Below are positions 57,136 to 64,000 of a stretch of 64,000 bases of DNA, one piece after another. The stretch is taken from positions 96,870,720 to 96,934,719 of the forward strand of contig CM068384.1 of NCBI GenBank assembly GCA_034770075.1. The letters are read 5' to 3'. The translations under genes and the position numbers were made by a program. Below the pieces are notes generated by a model that saw only the letters and a list, made by a program, of their open reading frames with translations, searched no databases and had not been told where the DNA came from. Each line of letters begins with the position of its first letter. The stretch's first letter is position 1. The stretch comes from Aralia elata. Its lineage: Eukaryota; Streptophyta; Magnoliopsida; Apiales; Araliaceae.

Positions 57136-58963
57136 GCCTCCCGTACCATTCCCTCAAAGATTGCAGAAAGCTAAGTTAGATAAGCAATTTTCCAGATTCT
57201 TAGATGTTTTCAAGAAACTGCACATTAACATACCATTTGCAGAAGCCCTGGAACAGATGCCCAGTTATGCAAAATTCATGAAGGAGGTTTTGTCAAAGAA
57301 GAGAAAATTGGGTGAATTCGAGACAGTGGCATTAACCGAGGAATGCAGTGCAATTTTGCAGAACAAATTGCCACCCAAACTAAAGGATCCAGGAAGCTTC
57401 ACTATTCCATGTGTAATTGGTAACCAGTTCTCTGGAAGGGCATTGTGTGACTTAGGAGCTAGCATCAATTTAATGTCGTTATTAGTTTACACTCAGCTTG
57501 GGCTAAAGGCACCAAAACCGACAAACATCAGCTTGCAGTTGGCAGACAGGTCAGTGACATATCCGAGGGGTATTGTGGAAGATATTTTGGTTAAGGTTGA
57601 TAAATTCATCTTCCTGGCTGACTTCATCATTTTGGATTACGAAGAGGATAAAGAAATCCCTATCATATTAGGTCGTCCATTCTTAGCAACAGGGAGAACG
57701 TTGATAGATGTATAAAAAGGTGAATTGACAATGAGAGTTCAAGATCAGGAAGTCACCTTCAACGTCTTTAAATCAATGAAATTCCCTAAGGAAGGGGAGG
57801 AATGCTTGCGGATAGATCTGCTAGACGAAATCGTGAATGAACGAACCAATGCAAGTTATTTTGAAGATCCATTAGAAGCTGCCCTGGTTGGGATAAACAC
57901 TTTTGATGATTTTGATGAGTAGGATTATGTCAAGGTTTTAGACGCATTACCTATTTCTCGGAAATTCAGCATGCAATTTGATACACTTGACCGGCCAAAA
58001 GAAGGAGAAAAGAGGTCCAAACCGTCAGTGGAAGAACCACCTATGCTTGAACTCACACCCTTTCCATCTCATCTAAGGTATGCTTACTTGGGAGACATAT
58101 ACACGCTACCAGTAATAGTTTCTGCTCATTTGAATGAATCTCAAGAAGAAAAACTGTTAAGGGTTTTGCGTGAGTATAAAACAGTAATTGGATAGACAAT
58201 AGCAGATATCAAGGGAATCAGTCCGTCATTTTGCATGCACAAAATTCTGCTTGAAGAAGGAGCAAAACAGGTTATTGAGCAACAAAGAAGATTGAATCCG
58301 ATCATGAAGGACGTAGTGAAGAAGGAAATCATCAAGTGGTTAGATGCCGATATTATCTATCCGATTTCAGACAGTTCTTCGGTAAGTCATGTACAGTGTG
58401 TGCCTAAAAAGGGGGGAATGATAGTGGTTGAGAACGAAAATAATGAACTCATTCCTACAAGAACAGTTACAGGTTGGCGAGTGTGTATGGATTACCGCAA
58501 GTTGAACAAAGCGACACGCAAGGATCACTTTCCACTGCCATTTATTGATCATATGTTGGATAGGTTGTCCGGTCATCAGTTCTACTGCCTTCTTGACGGA
58601 TACTCAGGATATAACCAGATAGTAATAGCTCCAGAGGACCAAGAGAAAACGACTTTTACATGCCCTTATGGAACGTTTGCATTCCGGAGAATGTCTTTCG
58701 GGTTATGTAATGCACCAGCTACATTTCAGCGATGCATGATGGCTATCTTCTCGGATATGGTTGAGCAGAATTTGGAGGTATTCATGGATGATTTTTCTGT
58801 ATTCGGTGATAGTTTTGATTTGTGTCTTAGTAATCTCATCTTAGTGTTGAAGCGCTGTATGGAGATAAATCTGGTGCTTAACTGGGAAAAATGCCACTTT
58901 ATGGTGCAAGAAGGGATTATTCTGGGGCACAAAGTGTCCGAAGCAGGCTTAGAGGTGGATTGA
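57136..58963 (+). pseudogene. pol: Protease and reverse transcriptase, Athila/Tat-like
   Basis: In the same frame as gag. The protease active site is CDLGASINLM near 57445-57475; DLGAS replaces the usual DSGA or DTGA, as in many Athila-type elements. Supporting blocks are IPCVIGNQF and IPIILGRPFLATGR. The reverse transcriptase shows WRVCMDYRKLNKATRKDHFP, FIDHMLDRL, YCLLDGYSGYNQI, TFTCPYGTFAFRRMSFGLCN and the catalytic FMDDF near 58781-58795. In-frame stops are TAA 57713, TAG 57920, TAG 58193, TGA 58961 and TAA 58973. Confidence 0.92.
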
Positions 58964-58975
58964 GGAAAGATTTAA

Positions 58976-59803
58976 ACCATTGAAAAGTTACCTCCACCGA
59001 CATCTGTAAAAGGCATTAGAAGTTTTCTCGGACATGCAGGATTTTACCGTCGATTCATCAAGGACTTCTCAAAAATTTCAAAACCATTGTGTTCACTCCT
59101 TGAGAAAGATGTTCCCTTCAATATGGATCAATATTGCATCGAAGCCTTTGAAAAGCTGAAAAAGAAGTTAGTCACAGCCCCGATCATAGTTGCTCCCGAT
59201 TGGACTTTACCTTTTGAGTTGATGTGTGACGCAAGTGATTATGCAGTGGGAGCTGTGTTGGGTCAGCGAAGGGATAAGATTTTTCATACCATTTATTACT
59301 CAAGCAAGACACTCACTGATGCACAATTGAATTACACCACTATAGAAAAAGAGTTACTTGCAGTAGTATTTGCCTTTGATAAATTTCGAGCATATTTGAT
59401 TGGAACCAAGGTGATAGTCTACACTGACCATTCAGTCATCAAATACTTAATTGCAAAGAAGGATGCCAAACCAAGGTTGATTCGATGGGTCCTCCTGTTG
59501 TAAGAATTTGACTTAGAAATTCGAGATAGGAAAGGTACGGAGAATCAGGTGGCTGATCATCTTTCGAGGATGGAGAATGCCGACATTCATAAAAAGGATG
59601 ATGTGGTAATTAATGAGTCATTTCCGGATGAGCAGCTATTTCGTATCAACACCGAAGTCCCTTGGTATGCTGATTACGTGAACTACCTAGTCAGTAACGT
59701 AATTTCGCAAGATTTCACTTCTCAACAAAGAAAGAAATTTCTCCATGATATCAAGTAGTACCTCTGGGATGAACCATTTCTCTTCAAAACTTGTGCGGAT
59801 CAA
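58976..59803 (+). pseudogene. pol: RNase H region, Athila/Tat-like
   Basis: Still in the gag-pol frame. After IRSFLGHAGFYRRFIKDFS come WTLPFELMCDASDYAVGAVL, YTTIEKELLAVVFA and VYTDHSVIKYL, which hold the RNase H Asp, Glu and Asp residues, then ENQVADHLSRME. In-frame TAA 59501-59503 and TAG 59756-59758 interrupt it, with no frameshift. Confidence 0.9.
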
Positions 59804-60961
59804 ATGATACGACGTTGTGTTCCACAGGAAGAAATGGAGAGCATATTGACTCGATGCCATTCGTCACAGTATGTAGGACATTATGGGGGAGAAAGAACTG
59901 CAACAAAAGTGTTACAATTAGGGTTTTTTTGGCCTTCGTTGTTCAAAGATGCCCACCTTTTTGTTCTAAAATGCGATAGATGTCAAAGGGTTGGCAACAT
60001 TTCGAAACGGCATGAAATGCCTCTCAACACTATCTTTGAAGTTGAACTCTTCGACGTATGGGGTATTGACTTTATGGGGCCATTTCCGTCGTCATTCAAC
60101 AATCAATACATACTTTTGGCTGTGGATTATGTATCAAAATGGGTTGAAGCAACTGGATTACCCATAAATGATGCCAAAGTGGTTCTACGGTTCTTGCAGA
60201 AAAATATTTTTACTCTATTCGGTACAACAAGGGCCATAATCAGTGACGAAGGTACCCATTTTTGCAATAAGCAGTTCACCAAGTTATTAGCTAAATATGG
60301 AGTCAAATACAGGATTGCTACAGCTTATCATCCCCAAACCAATGGCCAAGCGGAGGTGTCGAATCGTGAAGTTAAGCAAATTCTGGAGAAAGTGGTGAAC
60401 CCATCTCGTAAGGATTGGGCAATGAAATTAGACGATGCTTTATGGGCATATCGCACGACCTATAAGAATCCCATTGGAATGTCACCGTATCGCATGGTTT
60501 ACGGAAAAACGTGTCATTTACCGGTCGAACTTGAACACAAGGCATATTGGGCAATTCAGAAATTGAATGTTGATCTCCAAGCATCTGGCGAGAAAAGGTT
60601 GCTTCAATTGAATGAGATGGAGGAATTTTGTCACCAAGCCTATGAAAACGCTAAGTTGTATAAAGAAAAAGTCAAGAGGTGGCATGACAAACGGATAGTT
60701 GATCGGAAATTCGAACCGGGACAGGCAATATTGTTGTTCAACTCCAGATTGCAGTTATTTCCTAGGAAGTTGAAGTCTAGATGGTCAGGTCCTTTCATTG
60801 TCACTGCTGTAGCCCCCCACGAGGCAATTGACGTCGAAGAACCAAACTCAAAATGCACATTCAAGGTCAATGGTCAGCGACTCAAACATTATTGGGGAGG
60901 CGATGTGGATCGACAAGCATCAGTGATTTATCTCTCTTCTCTCGATCAAACGGATGAATAA
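59804..60961 (+). pseudogene. pol: Integrase, intact 386-codon frame end
   Basis: The last uninterrupted section of gag-pol. The zinc-binding domain has H..HYGGERT and LKCDRCQRVGN. The catalytic core has FDVWGIDFMGPFP (Asp), IISDEGTHFCN (Asp) and YHPQTNGQAEVSNRE (Glu), so the three acidic residues are conserved. The C-terminal part has WSGPFIVTAVAPHEA and FKVNGQRLKHYWGG. Integrase joins new element DNA to the chromosome. Because upstream nonsense codons stop translation, it would not be made from this copy. Confidence 0.92.
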
Positions 60962-61264
60962 TACCGCAGAGAAAGTCGGGCTGACGACTATAAACCAAGC
61001 GCTCGATGGGAGGCAACCCAATCGTGTTACTTTATTGCTTTAGTAGATTTAGTGTAGTTAATAATTTTGTTTCTAGTTAGTAGAAGTAGTAGTTCAAATT
61101 ATTCCTGTTTTGAAATAATTCTTCAAATCTTTCATAATTAGACTCATTTATGTTGTTATTCTTTGGAACAGGGACAAAGCCTTGGGGAATGCATTAGAAG
61201 AAGAGACATGCTATTGGGATGATACCAATTGAAGAAAAGGGGAACAAAGCAAAAATTTCAGAAA

Positions 61265-61435
61265 AGAGGTTTCTCGCCCCGGCGAGAAAAATGCACTAGA
61301 GATCCTCGCCCCGGCGAGAACCTCTCTGCCAAAACTCGCTCCAGCGTGAAAATTTCTCGCCCCAACCCATTCTTCTCTGTCCATTCTCGCCCCGACGAGA
61401 TTCCAAGGTATAAAATCCTCGCCTCGGTGAGAATC
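61265..61435. repeat. Cluster of CTCGCCCCGGCGAG palindromes
   Basis: About six copies, some imperfect, near 61273, 61304, 61335, 61356, 61384 and 61418. The CC spacer makes them the reverse complement of the LTR cluster at 54338-54432. Confidence 0.85.
61409..61416 (+). promoter_or_regulatory. Possible internal TATA box for the third ORF
   Basis: TATAAAAT lies within the palindrome cluster and before a CT-rich leader-like stretch, about 700 bp upstream of ATG 62115. Position and composition fit an internal promoter, but no transcript evidence is available here. Confidence 0.3.
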
Positions 61436-62114
61436 GCGGAAATCAGATTTAAAAACCGATCCCAATTCAGTTTCTTTCGATCCTAAACCCATTCAACTTC
61501 TTCCAACTCCTATTTCTACCTCTCCTATACCGAGCAAACCTTCTCCTCTCTAATTTCTCTTCTAAATTCAACCCTCATCCTACCCATATTTGGATTCCTT
61601 CTCAAACACATCGAATTCCTCTCCAGAAACAAAATCCTAACACGGTTCTAAGTCCATCTCTCGTTCACAAGAGGAGTACTCTGTTTTCTATTCATAATCT
61701 ACATAAGCTATATCTTTGGATGAACGAGTCCTAGGGTTTGCACCTAATTGAAGAAGCAAGTCAACCAGTTCAGCCGCTCAACATCCACAAAATCTGTTCC
61801 ATTGTCCTGTGCATCTGTCAGGTATCATACATTGGGTAATTTTGTTGCTTCGTTTGAGACAAGTTCATCTGGAATTGGTATTGGGCAGTTTGTATCCATG
61901 TTTTACTCTTGAGTTCTGATTTCCGTTGAATTTTGGTTGGATCGTCTGGGTTTCAATTTGTTTTAGTGTCTTCACTTGTGCAAAGTCTAGTTGGAAATTA
62001 GTAGAGTTTGAGTTTGGGGGAAGTTTTGTTCCTAATTTTGCATAGCAGAGTTGTGGAGTGTTAGTCTTGTTGTTTCAGAATCTACGTTTGGGTCTAATTG
62101 TTAAGTGGTCAGTA

Positions 62115-62917
62115 ATGGCTCCTAAAAGGCATCGGGGTGAGGGTTCATCTTCAACACCATCCAGGCAATTTGATAGAAGGAAATTCGTCAGTGCTGAGGT
62201 AGCTAACAGATATGATTCGTATATATCGGGTAAAACTTTAACTCCCGAGCGCGGTCTCACACCTGACGAAGTGGTAGATGGTGAGATGATGCTACAGATA
62301 ATTGAGAGGGGATGGGAGACATTCACCGCCCATCCAAAACCTGCATGTATAGCCATTGTCAAAGAATTCTATGCCAATGCCGAAGATGCAGCTCCATGTG
62401 AGGTTACAATCAGGGGTAAGAAAGTTTCATTCAGGGCCCAGACGATCAATGAATATTATAACTTGAGGCCTGATGCACGCTGTAGATACATTCAATTTCT
62501 TGCCGAGGGACCGAATTTGGAGAAGGTGGTTACTGACTTGTGTAAACCGGGGATGACTTGGATATCTAGAGGGCCACGTGCAGCAATTTCGTTCCATAGC
62601 AAGGATTTGAGTCGTTATGGTAAGGTCTGGTATGCCTTCTTATCCGCTAAACTGATGCCATCACAACATGTGAGTGATGTGCCCAAGGAGAAAGATTTGT
62701 TGTTATATGTCATTGTGATAGAAATTGAGATCAATGTGGGAGAGGTGATTAAGGCGTTGATTCGCCGAACATTACGGAGCTTACATAGTCAGGGTGGTTT
62801 GCCACACCCTTCTCTGATTTGTGGATTATGTCTTCGAGCGGGTGTTCGTTGGGGAGCTGAGGAAGCTTTGCAGCAACCATTGCTACTTTTGGACCACCGT
62901 CTAATTGCACGATATAA
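62115..62917 (+). pseudogene. Third ORF, PF20167-like 'plant transposon' protein, disrupted
   Basis: ATG 62115 opens MAPKRHRGEGSSS, a basic N-terminus. The following RRKFVSAEVANRYDSYISGK, ERGWETFTAHPKPACI, VKEFYANAEDA and VTIRGKKVSFRAQTINEYYN match the putative plant transposon protein domain (PF20167) found in the env-like position of Athila/Calypso elements. Its function is unknown. The frame is open to 62917, where CACTA-C enters after HRLIARYN, so the C-terminus is lost. The open status contrasts with the nine stops in gag-pol. Confidence 0.78.
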
Positions 62918-63479
62918 CACTACAAAAAAAAGCTCATTGCCGACGGCAAGACCCGTCGCCAATGGACCATATGCCGTCGCCAATGACTCATTCTCGACGG
63001 CGTGGGTCCGTCGCCAATCCCGTCGCCCCAGGGGTCGTCGCCCCTGACTCCCGTCGACCGCCGTCGGCACTAAGGTCATTGGCGACGGCGTCATTGGCGA
63101 CGGCAATCCGTCGCCTATGAGTCATTGGCGACGGCAATAGGCGACGGCTTACCCGTCGGCTATGAGTTCTGGAATTTTTAGCGGGTCATTGGCGACGGGG
63201 GTGTCTGCCGTCGGCAATGACACTTATGCCGTCGGCAATGACTTTTTAAAAAAAAAAAAAAATTTTGCAAATTGCAAATTTTCCTGTTCATTTACATATA
63301 CATAATTGTACCTACTATAAACTAATGAAAAACAAATATTTCTTCACAAACGGATATCAATAACAATCAAATAGTTACATACATAAACCATCAAACTACT
63401 TATATACAAAACTGTAGTTTGACAACTCAAAAACTGTAAGTTTATACATGAAAGTCAAAATAATAACATAAACTATCTA

Positions 63480-63630
63480 TAGCCCCAGATCAGGAGTGCC
63501 AGTACCATCGTCAGTCCCAGCGCCGGTCCCACCCTCCATCGTCTCATCAGCTCGGCGGTCATCACCATCTCCTCCACTGTCATCGCCTGTGCTGCTGCCT
63601 CCACCCCCACGAGTCTCATCAACAAGACCC
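63480..63630 (-). pseudogene. C-terminal tail of a CACTA-C protein
   Basis: Minus-strand frame: GLVDETRGGGGSSTGDDSGG, then DGDDRRADETMEGG and a short Gly/Asp/Thr tail ending PDLGL and a stop. The acidic, glycine-rich tail resembles that of the Transposase_24-type gene in CACTA-A. A TAG acceptor-like site near 63631 suggests an intron upstream. Only the tail is in the window, so status (intact or broken) is unknown. Confidence 0.5.
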
Positions 63631-63700
63631 TACAAAATTAAAATATTAATAACGAAGTCGAAAAGAGAGCATATTTAAATTAGTTTAGTTTGTGTTCTTT

Positions 63701-64000
63701 AAGTTTTCTTAAGTTAGGCGAACGGACTGATGACTCAGCCTCCGGATATCGGAATCGAGTCCCGTAAGTTGTAACGCGTGCCTAATACCTACGAGGTGCT
63801 GTGTCTAGGTTCGCGCGTCGTTTTGACGCCCGAGGCGGGTTTTGGTCTATTTTTCGACTATTGCTCTAAGTTTTCTTAAGTTAGACGAACGGACTGATAA
63901 CTCGGCCTCCGGATATCGGAATTGAGTCCCGTAAGTTGTAACGCGTGCCTAATACCTACGAGGTGCTGTGTCTAGGTTCGCGCGTCGTTTTGAGGCCCGA
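63701..64000 (+). repeat. 167-bp tandem repeat inside CACTA-C, cut by window end
   Basis: AAGTTTTCTTAAGTTAG(G/A)CG at 63701 recurs at 63868. About 130 bp of the second unit (CCTCCGGATATCGGAAT, AACGCGTGCCTAATACC, GGTTCGCGCGTCG) matches with few changes. At least 1.8 units are visible. It is GC-richer than its surroundings. Confidence 0.9.

Larger units (their letters stand above)
60962..62114 (+). other. Region between pol and the third ORF
   Basis: GGGAGGCAACCC at 61008-61019 marks the usual end of the pol transcript section. A palindrome cluster (61265-61435), a TATA-like motif and a pyrimidine-rich stretch (61490-61610) follow. AG and GT sites near 61800-62110 could allow splicing into the ORF at 62115. 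The short overlapping frames at 61211-61492 are translations of the palindromes. Confidence 0.55.
54179..62917 (+). mobile_element. Athila/Tat-like Ty3/gypsy element, 3' LTR outside the window
   Basis: The 5' LTR (54179-55473) is followed by a tRNA-Asp-type primer site, then gag-pol in a single frame (55589-60961), the conserved GGGAGGCAACCC downstream motif, and a third ORF of the PF20167 type in the env-like position. That order is typical of Athila/Tat-group elements. CACTA-C interrupts the third ORF at 62918, so the remaining part and the 3' LTR should lie past 64000. The insertion itself lies inside CACTA-A. Confidence 0.88.
62918..64000 (-). mobile_element. CACTA-C, left end; continues past the window
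   Basis: CACTACAAAAAAAAGCTCAT at 62918 follows TAA, the presumed duplication. The subterminal region to about 63240 is dense in GCCGTCGCCAATGAC and GTCATTGGCGACGGC in both orientations. The minus-strand coding end at 63480-63630 matches the tail position of CACTA-A. The sequence family differs from CACTA-A, B and D. Confidence 0.85.

Noticed and set aside
61211..61492. Frames at 61229-61486 (+) and 61211-61492 (-)
   Set aside because: The amino-acid pattern follows the CTCGCC palindromes and no domain is present.
62905..63120. Arg/Ser/Pro-rich frames on both strands at 62789-63120
   Set aside because: They translate the GACGGC-type subterminal repeats of CACTA-C.

Overview
The window is nuclear DNA of a flowering plant, very probably a eudicot with a repeat-rich genome. 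The evidence is plant-type Ty3/gypsy and Ty1/copia retrotransposons, CACTA transposons, LINE and MITE remnants, and one plant stress-associated-protein gene. I cannot name the species. No bacterial, viral or organellar segment was recognised. Most protein-coding sequence is transposon-derived and decayed.

Layout. 1-10170: an old gypsy-type element encoding a PF04195-like protein, with no pol visible, is split by a Tekay/Del chromovirus (2302-9469, target duplication CTAGG). That chromovirus keeps LTRs, primer site, gag and chromodomain end but has lost most of pol. 10170-19807: AT-rich intergenic DNA with MITEs, microsatellites, a diverged direct duplication and a LINE endonuclease scrap. 19808-29319: a minus-strand Ty1/copia element with 185-bp LTRs, split inside its reverse transcriptase by a 4.28-kb non-autonomous CACTA element (21075-25358, duplication ACT). 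This CACTA carries fragments of host genes: the last exon of a PIN1-type parvulin, two consecutive exons of ornithine aminotransferase, and a piece encoding a single membrane segment. 29590-31403: an Athila/Tat-like integrase remnant and a CACTA end fragment. 32475-35107: a solo LTR of the chromovirus family (duplication ACGTC).

35980-36444 (minus) is the one convincing host gene, an intronless AN1 zinc-finger stress-associated protein resembling SAP5 but without its A20 finger. It is followed by a 648-bp inverted-repeat element, a 510-bp tandem duplication, and a decayed LINE (39633-42570). A TRIM-like element interrupts the LINE, and a 962-bp Mutator-like element with 155-bp inverted repeats (duplication ATATAACTTG) interrupts the TRIM.

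43578-64000 is a deep nest. CACTA-A starts at 43578. The autonomous-type CACTA-B (43852-52359, duplication TTA) lies inside it, with a TNP2 gene and a Transposase_24/Ulp1 gene. From 54179 an Athila/Tat-like gypsy element interrupts CACTA-A, and CACTA-C interrupts that element's third ORF at 62918 and runs off the window. Several element genes keep one reading frame over kilobases and are broken only by nonsense codons, which suggests decay by C-to-T transition at methylated cytosines.
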